This document shows, piece after piece, positions 39,509-48,027 of a DNA stretch of 64,000 bases. Made by a program: the position numbers and the translations under genes. The notes under the pieces are model-generated. The model did no database searches, was not told where the DNA came from, and saw only the letters and a list, made by a program, of their open reading frames with translations. Positions within the stretch are counted from its first letter, which is position 1; every line of letters starts with the position of its first letter. The DNA comes from CAZTQN01 sp964615765 (GTDB lineage: Bacteria; Planctomycetota; Phycisphaerae; Phycisphaerales; UBA1924), in the NCBI GenBank assembly GCA_964615765.1, contig CAZTQN010000019.1, positions 1-64,000 on the forward strand. Reading direction: 5' to 3'.

Positions 39509-40777
39509 ATGCCCACGCACCCGGCCGCCCTGCTCGCGCTCACCGCCGCCGCAACCCTGCTGACCGCCTGCGGCCAGCACCGCGCCCACCGCCCGCCCGC
39601 CTCCGACGCCGCCGCGGCATCCGCCGCCGGTAATGAGCCCGGCACCATCATCGCCGCCACGCCAACCGCGCCGATCACCGAGGTCTTCCGCTCCGACGGC
39701 TACCAGTTCACCGGCGTCGCCATCAGCTCCGCAGGGCGCCTGTTCGTCAACTTCCCGCGCTGGGGCGGGCCATACCGCATGGCCGTCGCCGAGATCCGCC
39801 GCGACGGCACGCCCGTCCCCTTCCCCAACGACGGCTGGAACCGCACCGACCCCACCCCCACCATCCCCGGCGGGCCGCCCGACCTCCGCTTCATCTGCGT
39901 CCAGTCCGTCACCGTCGACGATCAGGACCACCTCTGGGTCCTCGACCCCGCGTCGCCCAACCTTGCCGGCGTCGTCCGCGTCGGCGGCGGGCCCAAGCTC
40001 GTCCGCTTCAACCTCAACGACAAAGACCCCGCCTCCTCCGCCAAGGTCTTCTACTTCGACCCCGTCATCGCCCCCGACAACTCCTACCTCAACGACCTCC
40101 GCGTCGACACGCGCCGTGGCTTCGCGTACATCACCGACTCGGGCCGCGGCGGGCTCGTCGTCCTTGACCTCAACACCGGCCTCGCCCGCCGCCTGCTCGA
40201 CAACCACCCCAGCGTCCTCTCCGACGCCAACCTCGTCCCCGTCATCGAAGGTCGCGATCTCCGCAACCGCCAGTCCGGCCAAGTGCCGCAGATCCACTCC
40301 GACGGCCTCGCCCTGAGCCCCGACGCCGAGTATGTCTACTACCAGGCCCTGACCGCCAAGCGCCTGTTCCGCATCCCGACCGCCGCCCTCCGCGACGCCG
40401 CCCTCTCGCCCGACCAGGTCGCCGCCGCCGTCGAAGACCTCGGCGAGACCGTCGTCACCGACGGCATGCAGATGGACGCCGACGGCAACCTCTACTTCAG
40501 CGCCTTGGAGATGGACGCCATCGTCGTCCGCACGCCGGATGGTCGCCTCGTCACCCACGCCCGCGACATCCGCCTCGCCTGGCCCGACTCATTCGCCATC
40601 GGCCCCGTGCGCGGCCCGAACCTCGAACCACGCCGCCGCCCCGCCCGCACGCCCGCCCCGCAATACCTCTACGTCACCACCGCCCAGATCCACCGCACCA
40701 GCAACTTCAGCCCCGACGGCTCCTCCCCCAACCAGCCCTACCGCATCTTCCGCATGCCCCTCCACCGTGCGGACTGA
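39509..40777 (+). CDS. Lipoprotein with Yellow / major-royal-jelly-like beta propeller
   Basis: 422 aa. A lipoprotein signal with lipobox LLTAC (Cys at residue 21) anchors it at the outer face of a membrane. The remainder follows the MRJP/Yellow family pattern: GRLFVNFPRWGG, NDGWNRTDPTPTIPGG, FICVQSVTVDDQDHLWVLDP, SYLNDLRVDTRRGFAYITDSG and IHSDGLALSPDAEYVYYQAL. Bacterial members of this family are six-bladed propellers of unclear activity. Gene alone, followed by a repeat region. Confidence 0.85.
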   Translation: MPTHPAALLALTAAATLLTACGQHRAHRPPASDAAAASAAGNEPGTIIAATPTAPITEVFRSDGYQFTGVAISSAGRLFVNFPRWGGPYRMAVAEIRRDGTPVPFPNDGWNRTDPTPTIPGGPPDLRFICVQSVTVDDQDHLWVLDPASPNLAGVVRVGGGPKLVRFNLNDKDPASSAKVFYFDPVIAPDNSYLNDLRVDTRRGFAYITDSGRGGLVVLDLNTGLARRLLDNHPSVLSDANLVPVIEGRDLRNRQSGQVPQIHSDGLALSPDAEYVYYQALTAKRLFRIPTAALRDAALSPDQVAAAVEDLGETVVTDGMQMDADGNLYFSALEMDAIVVRTPDGRLVTHARDIRLAWPDSFAIGPVRGPNLEPRRRPARTPAPQYLYVTTAQIHRTSNFSPDGSSPNQPYRIFRMPLHRAD

Positions 40778-40789
40778 AACAACACCTAT

Positions 40790-40925
40790 CACCACGCCCC
40801 GCGTGGGACCTCTCTTCCCTCTGACCTCTCACCTCTGACCTCTCGCCCCTTCCCCCGGGTACCCCCACGCTCCGCGTGGGACCTCTCTCCCCCCTGGCCT
40901 CTCACCTCTGACCTCTCACCCCTTC
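40790..40925. repeat. Tandem hairpin plus 7-bp-periodic repeat element
   Basis: Two tandem copies of a unit: a hairpin CCCACGC-TCC-GCGTGGG (complete in the second copy at about 40864-40880, partial in the first near 40795-40807), followed by CCTCTGA/CCTCTCA-type 7-mers. The second copy begins gggtacccccacgctccg (40858 on). The same start and hairpin recur inside dnaE at 45554-45590. The element covers the gap between the lipoprotein gene and pyrB and runs into the last codons of pyrB. Confidence 0.85.
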
Positions 40926-42026
40926 CCCAACGCACAAATACAGCGCCGCCATCCGCACACTCAGCCCGTTGGTGACCTGCCGGAAGATCACGCTCCGGGC
41001 TCCGTCCGCAACATCGCCCGCGATCTCGATGCCGCGGTTCATCGGGCCCGGGTGCATCACGATCGCGCCCGCCTTCATGCGCTGGGCCCGCTCGAGCGTC
41101 AGCCCGTAGCCCAGCGTGTACTCCCGCAAACTCGGGAACGCCGGCGTGGCCTTCTTCGACCCTTCGTCCTTGCGCTCCGAGCCGCCCTCGCCATGCCGCT
41201 CGAACTGGATGCGCAGCATGTTCACCGCGTCCACGCTCGGGAGCACGTCGTCAAAGTCGTGCTCCACGCGGCAGCCGAGCGCCTCCAGCGACCGCGGCGC
41301 CAGCGTCGGCGGGCCGACACACACCACCTCCGCGCCGAGTTTCGTCAGACACGCGATGTTCGACCGCGCCACGCGGGAACTGACAATGTCCCCCACGATC
41401 GCGACCTTCACGCCGCTCAGGTCCGTCCCGCCCGCCCCGGCCCCGGCGCCAACCCCCGCGCTCACGCCGCCCCGCGCCTCGATCAGCGTGTACGCGTCGA
41501 GCAGCCCCTGCGTCGGGTGCTCGTGCTTGCCATCGCCGGCGTTGATGACCGCGCAGCCCACGGCTTGCCCCGCCACGCCCGCCGCCCCCGCCGCCCGATG
41601 CCGAATCACCAGCGCGTCCACCCCCATCGCCTCAACATTCCGCGCCGTGTCGGCGATCGTCTCGCCCTTGCTCACGCTCGAGCCCGTCTCCGTCAGATCG
41701 ATCACGTCCGCGCTCAGCCGCTGAGCCGCGAGCGTGAAACTCAGCCGCGTCCGCGTGGAATCCTCGAAGAACAGATTGGCGACGACCTTCCCGCGCAGCG
41801 CCGGCACCTTCTTGACCGAGCGGCTCGAGACATCCGCGAACGTCCGCGCCGTCTCGAGAATGTGCCGCACCTCCGCCGCGCTCAGTTCATCGAGCCCCAG
41901 CAGACACCGGCGCGTCCACGCAGGCCCGCCACTGCCGCCACCACCACCGCCAACGGGCCCCGCGGCATCCTTCACGGCTGCGGTCACCGGCGTTCTTCGC
42001 GGGCTGGTCTGGCTCTCGGCGGACAT
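40902..42026 (-). CDS. pyrB: Aspartate carbamoyltransferase, catalytic chain
   Basis: 374 aa. Condenses carbamoyl phosphate with aspartate in pyrimidine synthesis. Seen: FFEDSTRTRLSF (carbamoyl-phosphate loop), SVSKGETIADTA, INAGDGKHEHPTQGLLDAY, VAIVGDIVSSRVARSN and HPGPMNRGIEIAGDVAD. It has an N-terminal Gly-rich extension (about 40 residues), a Gly/Ala insert after TLIEARGG and a Lys/Glu-rich insert before FPSLREYTLGYG. The last codons (VRGQR) are written in the 7-bp repeat sequence of the neighbouring element. It lies 48 bp downstream of dnaE on the same strand. Confidence 0.95.
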   Translation of the reverse strand: MSAESQTSPRRTPVTAAVKDAAGPVGGGGGGSGGPAWTRRCLLGLDELSAAEVRHILETARTFADVSSRSVKKVPALRGKVVANLFFEDSTRTRLSFTLAAQRLSADVIDLTETGSSVSKGETIADTARNVEAMGVDALVIRHRAAGAAGVAGQAVGCAVINAGDGKHEHPTQGLLDAYTLIEARGGVSAGVGAGAGAGGTDLSGVKVAIVGDIVSSRVARSNIACLTKLGAEVVCVGPPTLAPRSLEALGCRVEHDFDDVLPSVDAVNMLRIQFERHGEGGSERKDEGSKKATPAFPSLREYTLGYGLTLERAQRMKAGAIVMHPGPMNRGIEIAGDVADGARSVIFRQVTNGLSVRMAALYLCVGEGVRGQR

Positions 42027-42074
42027 CGCAACCAGCGTATCCGCCCCCGCCCGCTCCCGGCGCTCCGGGCCCGG

Positions 42075-45000
42075 TTAGCCCGCCTTCTTGGCCCACTTCG
42101 CGCGGTCGCGCCCGCGCTTGCCATCCTCCGTCATCTCCACCGACACCCCGCCCACCACGCGCACGCACCCCTCACCCAGCGCCGCCGCCAGCAGCCCCGC
42201 CAGTTCCGGCGTCGGCTTGACGCGCAGGTTCGCCGCCGCCTCCAGCCGCACGCGGGCCTCGGCGGTGTCGATCACGATGTCGACCGGGAACGTCGTCGCG
42301 CGGTCCGGCATCGTGCCGTTGACGCCCTCGCCCGTCGGCACCGCCGCCCGCATCGCCTGGGCCACGCTCGCGATCGCCGCGGCCCCGCTCCCGTTCAACC
42401 GTTCGCCGTCCACACGGATCCACAGCCTCCCGGGCATCAGCGGCACGCCGTCGATCGGCACCACGCGGTCGACAATGACCTGCACGCCGTCGCTCCCGCC
42501 GCCCCGACCGCCCGCGGCGTCCTCCTCACCCCCGCCCGCCCCACCGCCCCCACCGCGCGCGCCGCCGCCGGCCATCCCCGCGCGCGAGCGATCAACACGA
42601 CCGAGCATGAACACGCACTGATCCGGCTGGATGAGGTGCCCGAAGCTCGCGTACGGGTCGGCGAACAGCACCGTCTCGATCGCGCCCGTCGCGTCCTCCA
42701 CCGTCACGATCGCCATCTTCTGCCCGGCGCTCCGCCCGTTCTTGCAGATGATCGTCCGCACGTTCTGCACCAGCCCCGGGATCACTACCCGCTGGTCATG
42801 CCCCGCCTGCTTGGCCGACTCGCACGTCGCCGTCGCGAACATCCCGGCCCACCGCTTCCACCGTTCCAGCGGGTGGCTTGAGACGTAGAACCCGAGCGCG
42901 TCCTTCTCGTGCTTGAGCGTCTCGCCCTCGTTCCACGCCGGCACCTTCACCAGCCCGCCCGCGAGGTCCGCCGCCGGCTTGCCCTTCGCAGCGCCCGCAC
43001 CGCCCGCCGCCTTGCCGCCGACGCTCGGCCCCGGGCCCATGAACAGCCCGCCCTGACCGGCGGCCTTGTCCGCCGCGGCCTTCGCCGCCGCGCTCATCGC
43101 CGGCTCGATGCTCGCCAGCATCGCCGCCCGCGCCTCCCGCCCGTGCAGCGAGTCCATCGCGCCGCACTTGATCAGCGCTTCCAGCGTCGTCTTGTTCAGC
43201 ACGTTCCCGCCCGAGCCCGTGCCCGCAGCGCTCGCGACGCGCTCGCAGAAGTCGTGCAGAGACGAGAACGCAGTGCTCTTCCTCTCCCCGTCCGCCTTCG
43301 CGCCCTCCCCGTTTCGCTCCCGCAAAATCGCTTCGATCGCCTTGTCGCCCACGCCCTTGATCGCCCCCAGCCCGAAGCGCACGTGCCCGCCCAGCGCCGT
43401 CCGCGCCTCGCCCGGCTCGAACACCACCGTGAAGTCCGCCCCCGACAGGTTCACATCCGGCGGGCGCACCTCCACGCCCACCTTCCCGTTCACAAACCGC
43501 GTCTTCTTGCAGTCCTCAACGTACTGGATCCAGTCGCTGACCTTCTGCGCCCCGCTCTCATACGTCAGGAACGCCGCCATGTACTGGTTCGGGAAGTACG
43601 TCTTCAGATACGCCGTCTGATACGCCACGATCGCGTACCCCGTCGAGTGGCTCTTGTTGAAGCCGTACCCGGCGAACTTCAGGATCAGCTCGAAGAGCTC
43701 CTCGGCGCCCTGCTTCGAGAGGCCCTGCTTCTGGGCGCCGTCGACGAACTTCGGCCGCTCCTTCTCGATCTTGTCGTGCTTCTTCTTGCTGATGTTCTTG
43801 ATGAGCGTGTAGGCGTCGCGCAGCTTGATCCCGCCCAGGCCGTGCACGATCTGCATGACCTGCTCCTGGTACACCATCACGCCGTACGTCTCGCGCGTGA
43901 AGTGATCCACGATCGCGTGCACGCTCGGCACCGGCGCCTGCCCGTGCTTGCGCCGGTTGTAATCCGGGATCAGGTCCATCGGCCCCGGCCGGAACAGCGC
44001 GTTGGCCGCGATGAGATCCTCCAGCCGGTCCGGCCGCATCTCCGTGAGCAGCCGCCGCATCCCGCCCGATTCAAACTGGAACACCCCCGTCGTCTCCGCG
44101 CGTTGAAACAGCGCAAAGACGCGCGGATCGTCATAAGTCAGTCGGTCGAGATCGAGCGGGTGTGCGGGGGGAAGTGGCGAAGTGGCGGAGTGGCGAAGTG
44201 GCAAAGTGCTCGCCGCGTCGCCTGCTACTTCTTGGTCGCGCGCTTGGTGAGCGCCCCGCGCTCTGGTCCCTTGGCTTCCAGCTTCCGGATGAGTGAGCTG
44301 ATCATCCGATCCTCCTCCTCCATCAGCTCGAGCACGCGCTCCCTTCGAGGAATCATCGCGAGCGAGACCGCGATCTCGTACGCCGTCATGAGTTCCATCA
44401 GCGAGCCCGCGGCTAGACGCAGCCCGTGCAGGAGTTCCGCGCGCGTGTGCTGCCCGAACCCCTCCGCGATGTTCATCGGTATCGATGTCGCCGCCCGGCG
44501 CATCTGGCTGGTGAGCCCGAACATCTCGGCCTTCGGCATCCCGGCCGTCGCGGGGTAGATCTCCCGCACCAGGTCCATGCCCCGCTGCCACACCAGCATG
44601 TCGCGAAATGTCTTGACCTTCACTTTGCCACTCCGCCACTCCGCCACTTCGCCACTTCTGATAATCCCCCTCCCTCCCCACCGCCCTCCAAATCTCCTCC
44701 TCCCCCAACGTCTCCCGGATCAGCCGCTTGGCCCGCTCGATCACGCTGATCGTGCGCAGACCCAGAAAGTCCATCTTCAGCAGACCGACCTTCTCGCACG
44801 TCGGCCCGTCCCACTGCGTGACGATTTCGTGGTCCGCCGCGCCGCTCTGCTTGTACAGCGGCACGATCTCGTACAGCGGCCTGGTCGCCACGATCACGCC
44901 CGCCGCGTGCACGCTCGCGTGCCGCGCCTGCCCCTCGATCGTCCGCGCATTGTCGATCAGCGCCCGGGCCGTGTCCGGGTCGACCGCCTGCCCCGGCCCG

Positions 45001-46883
45001 AGGTCCTTGTTGACCTTGTCCAGCCCCGCCGACTGGCCCTCGTACACCGACTTGAGATCCGGCTCCTGCTCCAGCGCGTCATCGATCGTGATGTTCAACT
45101 GCTCGGGGATCAGCTTCGCCAGCCGATCCGCCGCCGGCAGCGACACGCCCAGCACCCGGGCCACATCGCGCACCGCCGCTCGCGCCTTGAGCGTCCCGAA
45201 CGTGATGATCTGGGCCACGTGCCCGTACTTGCGCCGCACATAGTCAATCACGCGCCCGCGCCCGTCCTGGCACAGGTCGATATCGATATCGGGATACTCG
45301 CTGCGGTCCGGGTCGGTGAAGCGTTCGAACAGCAGCGAGTACCGCACCGGGCACGCGTTCGACAGCCCCAGCACATACCCCACCATCGTCCCGACGCCCG
45401 AACCACGGGCCAGCGCCGGAATGCCCTGCTGCCGCCCCCAGTTGACGAAGTCCCAAACGATCAGGAAGTACGCCGTGATGTTCTTCTCGCCCAGAATCTT
45501 GAGCTCACGCCGCAGCCGCGCCACCTTCTCGGCGTGATCCGACGCTCCCTCCTGGGTACCCCCACGCTCCGCGTGGGGCATCTCTCCCTCGCCTCTCGCC
45601 CCTAACCCCTCGCCCCTCTCCTCCCTATCCCCTGTTCCGCGCCCATACCGCCAGATAAACCCACCCTCGCTCAAAAGCGTCAGCGCCTCGTCGCACTCGG
45701 CCTTCGCCTCCGCGCGAATCCGCGCCTGCTCCTCCGCGCTGACCCCGTCCGGCAGCGCGAACGGCACGACCTCGAACGCCGCGCAGTACGCCGCGTACCA
45801 CGCGCTCAGATCGCCCCCGAACCGCGCCTCGTCCCGCTTTGGCAGCGCGCTGCTCTTCCGCACGCGCACCATCGGCGCGTGGTTGGCCCCGATCGGCAGC
45901 TTCACCGCCCCCGCGCACCGCTCCGCGATCCGCACCGTGTTCTCGCACGCCTCCAGCCCGACCGCGCCGTACTCCTTCTCGAACAACTCGCGCATCTCGC
46001 GCGGGTCCTTCACGTACAGCTCCGTCGGATACCGCAGCCGATCCGGATCGCTCTTCACCTTCCCCATCGAGATGCAGATCAGCGTGTCGTGCCCGTCGTG
46101 ATCCTCCGCCTTCAGAAAGTGCGCGTCGTTGTCGCACACCAGCGGCAGGCCCATCTCCCCCGCCAGCCGAATCAGGTGCTTGTTGATCGCGATCTGCTCA
46201 TCCACATGATGCTGCAGCTCGACATAAAACCCCGGCCCGCCGCTCCCTTCCCCATCGCCTCGGCCCTCGGCCCCCGGCCCTCGGCCCTTGAATGTCCGCG
46301 CATGCCACTGCGCACTCTCCACCGCCCGCTCCCAATGCTTCTGCTCCCCGCTCCGCTCATACGCCAGCAGGTGCTCGCCGATCTCGCTCCCCAGGTGCCC
46401 GTTGATCGCGATCAGCCCCGCGCTGTGCTTCTCCAGCAGCTCTCGATCCACCCGCGGCTTGAAGTAAAACCCCGTCAGATACGCCTCGCTGCACAACCGC
46501 AGCAGGTTCTGCCACCCCTCGTCACTCTCCGCCAGAAGCACCAGGTGATACCCGCCGTCCGACGCGCCGGTGAACGTCCGGTCCGTCCGCGCCCGCCCCG
46601 GCGGGCACACATACGCCTCAACCCCCAAGATCGGCAGGACCCCCTGCTCCTTGCACTCGAGATAAAACGCCGCCGCGCCGAACAGGTTCCCGTGATCCGT
46701 CACGGCGACCGCGTTCATCCCCAGCTCTTTCACCCGCGCCACCAGCTTGTCCAGCCGGTTCCCGCCGTCAAGCAGCGAGTACTCGCTGTGCAGGTGCAGG
46801 TGCACAAACCCGCCCGTGATCTTGCCCGCGGCTACCGCGCCCGCCCCAGCCGAGGTTCCCGTACTCGCAATGTGCTCCGCCAT
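42075..46883 (-). CDS. dnaE: DNA polymerase III alpha subunit carrying in-frame insertions
   Basis: 1602 aa, against about 1150-1200 for the family. Replicative polymerase. Seen: PHP domain with FVHLHLHSEYSLLDG near residue 30, TDHGNLFGA, the polymerase catalytic PDIDIDLCQDGRGRVIDYV near residue 538, GVMVYQEQVM, and a C-terminal OB-type region. Three unusual inserts: a Gly/Arg stretch at about residues 198-210, a stretch at about 414-443 (including MPHAERGGTQEG), and about 163 residues at about 742-905 that correspond to the mobile element at 44171-44658, crossed without a stop. The ATG at 46881-46883 is chosen just before the PHP domain. Whether the protein works with its inserts is unknown. 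Confidence 0.93.
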   Translation of the reverse strand: MAEHIASTGTSAGAGAVAAGKITGGFVHLHLHSEYSLLDGGNRLDKLVARVKELGMNAVAVTDHGNLFGAAAFYLECKEQGVLPILGVEAYVCPPGRARTDRTFTGASDGGYHLVLLAESDEGWQNLLRLCSEAYLTGFYFKPRVDRELLEKHSAGLIAINGHLGSEIGEHLLAYERSGEQKHWERAVESAQWHARTFKGRGPGAEGRGDGEGSGGPGFYVELQHHVDEQIAINKHLIRLAGEMGLPLVCDNDAHFLKAEDHDGHDTLICISMGKVKSDPDRLRYPTELYVKDPREMRELFEKEYGAVGLEACENTVRIAERCAGAVKLPIGANHAPMVRVRKSSALPKRDEARFGGDLSAWYAAYCAAFEVVPFALPDGVSAEEQARIRAEAKAECDEALTLLSEGGFIWRYGRGTGDREERGEGLGARGEGEMPHAERGGTQEGASDHAEKVARLRRELKILGEKNITAYFLIVWDFVNWGRQQGIPALARGSGVGTMVGYVLGLSNACPVRYSLLFERFTDPDRSEYPDIDIDLCQDGRGRVIDYVRRKYGHVAQIITFGTLKARAAVRDVARVLGVSLPAADRLAKLIPEQLNITIDDALEQEPDLKSVYEGQSAGLDKVNKDLGPGQAVDPDTARALIDNARTIEGQARHASVHAAGVIVATRPLYEIVPLYKQSGAADHEIVTQWDGPTCEKVGLLKMDFLGLRTISVIERAKRLIRETLGEEEIWRAVGREGDYQKWRSGGVAEWQSEGQDISRHAGVAAGHGPGAGDLPRDGRDAEGRDVRAHQPDAPGGDIDTDEHRGGVRAAHARGTPARAASSRGLADGTHDGVRDRGLARDDSSKGARARADGGGGSDDQLTHPEAGSQGTRARGAHQARDQEVAGDAASTLPLRHSATSPLPPAHPLDLDRLTYDDPRVFALFQRAETTGVFQFESGGMRRLLTEMRPDRLEDLIAANALFRPGPMDLIPDYNRRKHGQAPVPSVHAIVDHFTRETYGVMVYQEQVMQIVHGLGGIKLRDAYTLIKNISKKKHDKIEKERPKFVDGAQKQGLSKQGAEELFELILKFAGYGFNKSHSTGYAIVAYQTAYLKTYFPNQYMAAFLTYESGAQKVSDWIQYVEDCKKTRFVNGKVGVEVRPPDVNLSGADFTVVFEPGEARTALGGHVRFGLGAIKGVGDKAIEAILRERNGEGAKADGERKSTAFSSLHDFCERVASAAGTGSGGNVLNKTTLEALIKCGAMDSLHGREARAAMLASIEPAMSAAAKAAADKAAGQGGLFMGPGPSVGGKAAGGAGAAKGKPAADLAGGLVKVPAWNEGETLKHEKDALGFYVSSHPLERWKRWAGMFATATCESAKQAGHDQRVVIPGLVQNVRTIICKNGRSAGQKMAIVTVEDATGAIETVLFADPYASFGHLIQPDQCVFMLGRVDRSRAGMAGGGARGGGGGAGGGEEDAAGGRGGGSDGVQVIVDRVVPIDGVPLMPGRLWIRVDGERLNGSGAAAIASVAQAMRAAVPTGEGVNGTMPDRATTFPVDIVIDTAEARVRLEAAANLRVKPTPELAGLLAAALGEGCVRVVGGVSVEMTEDGKRGRDRAKWAKKAG
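44171..44658 (-). mobile_element. 488-bp inverted-repeat element with four-helix-bundle gene, inside dnaE
   Basis: Bounded by 38-bp inverted repeats (44171-44208 and 44621-44658) that match at 37 of 38 positions. Each repeat is itself made of 8-bp units (GAAGTGGC, GAAGTGGC, GGAGTGGC, GAAGTGGC, AAAGTG). The interior encodes the S23-type protein at 44225-44647. No direct target duplication is evident. In the dnaE frame the element reads as about 163 residues with no stop (entering as KWRSGGVAEWQSEG, leaving as LPLRHSATSPLPP). It has no intein splice-junction residues and no visible transposase. Confidence 0.8.
44225..44647 (-). CDS. Four-helix-bundle protein (S23 / IVP family)
   Basis: About 140 aa. 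The core VKTFRDMLVWQRGMDLVREIY, GLTSQMRRAATSIPMNIAEG and LRLAAGSLMELMTAYEIA are diagnostic of the four-helix-bundle family first seen as the ORF in 23S rRNA intervening sequences and related to the Avd accessory protein of diversity-generating retroelements. The start is a GTG at 44647 within the terminal repeat, so the N terminus (AEWRSGK) is translated repeat; a second in-frame GTG at the repeat's inner edge would give KVKTFRD. It is on the same strand as dnaE but in a different frame. Role unknown; the family is thought to bind nucleic acid. Confidence 0.88.
   Translation of the reverse strand: MAEWRSGKVKVKTFRDMLVWQRGMDLVREIYPATAGMPKAEMFGLTSQMRRAATSIPMNIAEGFGQHTRAELLHGLRLAAGSLMELMTAYEIAVSLAMIPRRERVLELMEEEDRMISSLIRKLEAKGPERGALTKRATKK
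45554..45637. repeat. Hairpin plus 7-bp-periodic repeat inserted in dnaE
   Basis: Starts gggtacccccacgctccg (hairpin CCCACGC-TCC-GCGTGGG) and continues into CTCGCCT, CTCGCCC, CTAACCC, CTCGCCC, CTCTCCT, CCCTATC and CCCTGTT 7-mers. The first 37 bases are nearly identical to 40858-40894. It adds about 28 residues to DnaE in frame (MPHAERGGTQEG among them) at a point where other DnaE proteins have a short loop. Confidence 0.8.
46258..46289. repeat. Short 7-bp tandem array in dnaE
   Basis: CGGCCCT, CGGCCCC, CGGCCCT and CGGCCCT in tandem (46261-46288), translated on the minus strand as part of the KGRGPGAEGRGDG stretch of DnaE near residues 198-210. Other DnaE proteins have only a few residues here, so it looks like a small in-frame expansion. 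Confidence 0.7.
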
Positions 46884-47014
46884 GCGCGCAATCCTGTCCG
46901 TCGTCCCGCCCACCACCCACCCGTGCCAACGCCCGCCCCGGCTGAATCGTAAACGATCCAACCCCAGCGCGAAACCGACACCTTGTCCCGATCACTTCCC
47001 CCCAAGCCGCCGAC

Positions 47015-47365
47015 TCACCCCGCCGTCCGCCCAAACCACACACTCACCGCCATCGACCGCGCCCACGCGACTGCGCGGTTCACCACCACGATGCTCATCA
47101 CAAACAGCACCACCCACCCCGCCACGCGCTGAGCCGGGTTGAACCACGCAAACAGCACGAGCGCGAGCGCCACGCTCAGCACCGCCTCAACACCCGCCGC
47201 GCCAACCTGCACCGCCCACAGCGCCCGCATCCGCCCATCCACCCACCGCGCCACGCGGACGCCGCTGTCCTCATCACTGATGACATCGCGCAGATCACGC
47301 CACGTCCGCTCCCGAACCCACTCCGCGGCTCGCTGCTTCCAAAGATCAGCCGTTCTCGCGATCAT
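47015..47365 (-). CDS. Small two-helix membrane protein
   Basis: 116 aa. A charged N-terminal part (DLWKQRAAEWVRERTWRDLRDVI) is followed by two membrane helices (about residues 50-73 and 80-100). No family recognised. The ATG at 47363-47365 lies 8 bp after the stop of the zinc-ribbon membrane gene at 47373-47924, with which it is probably co-transcribed. Confidence 0.6.
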   Translation of the reverse strand: MIARTADLWKQRAAEWVRERTWRDLRDVISDEDSGVRVARWVDGRMRALWAVQVGAAGVEAVLSVALALVLFAWFNPAQRVAGWVVLFVMSIVVVNRAVAWARSMAVSVWFGRTAG

Positions 47366-47372
47366 CCTCGCC

Positions 47373-47924
47373 TCACCGCTCGCTCGGGGACACGCGTTCA
47401 ACCAGCACCGCTCGCGGCCGCCCTCCATCCGACGCCGGCGGCCACATCAAAACTCGGCGCCAGAATGATACGAGGTGCAGCCCCTCAACACACGCCCCAC
47501 ACTCCGAACACGGCCGCCTCCACCGCCCGCCCTCGTCAATCGTCCCGGACAAGTCGTACCAACACCGCGGGCAGCAGACACCCTGACATGCACGGAGCCG
47601 ATCGATCGCATGCCGTAGTCGAAACTGCGCGAACAGCGCTATGACCACCGCTGCCCCGGTCATGGCCGATCCCAAGCCGCCGGCACGCACGCCCGCCGAG
47701 ATCATCCACGCCGCGCCCCATGCCCCGATCGCCGCCACCGTCGCGATCCGCCGCAGCATCACCGAGCGCAGCACACGATGATCAACCATCACGCGCAGAT
47801 CCGCCCGGCTCGGCCACTCGAGAACCCACCACCGGCCAGCATCCCGCCGAACTGCCGCGGCAGGTCCGTAGATCGCCACCGCAAGCACCCCGACCGCGAA
47901 AAGCGTGACGATCAGGAACAGCAT
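47373..47924 (-). CDS. Membrane protein with C-terminal zinc ribbon
   Basis: 183 aa. An N-terminal membrane helix (residues 1-22), two further helices (about 58-78 and 85-105) and a zinc ribbon CCPRCWYDLSG...PCSECGACV (about 117-145). The CPRCxYDL / CxECG pattern is very common in planctomycete membrane proteins of unknown role. ATG at 47922-47924. Probably an operon with the downstream small membrane gene. Confidence 0.68.
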   Translation of the reverse strand: MLFLIVTLFAVGVLAVAIYGPAAAVRRDAGRWWVLEWPSRADLRVMVDHRVLRSVMLRRIATVAAIGAWGAAWMISAGVRAGGLGSAMTGAAVVIALFAQFRLRHAIDRLRACQGVCCPRCWYDLSGTIDEGGRWRRPCSECGACVEGLHLVSFWRRVLMWPPASDGGRPRAVLVERVSPSER

Positions 47925-48027
47925 CGCTCACATCCTCGATCAAGCCACACACCTTGGAGACCACCGCCGCCGAATCGACATGGATGGACTGTTGAGGCCT
48001 TCATCGCGCGCCCGCGGCGTGCGTTTA

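Noticed and set aside
44225..44647. Diversity-generating retroelement accessory gene (Avd)
   Set aside because: The family fits, but there is no reverse transcriptase, template repeat or variable repeat nearby.
44171..44658. Intein in DnaE
   Set aside because: DnaE inteins are common, but the insert has no Cys/Ser splice-start block, no terminal His-Asn, and no homing-endonuclease motifs. Its DNA ends are inverted repeats.
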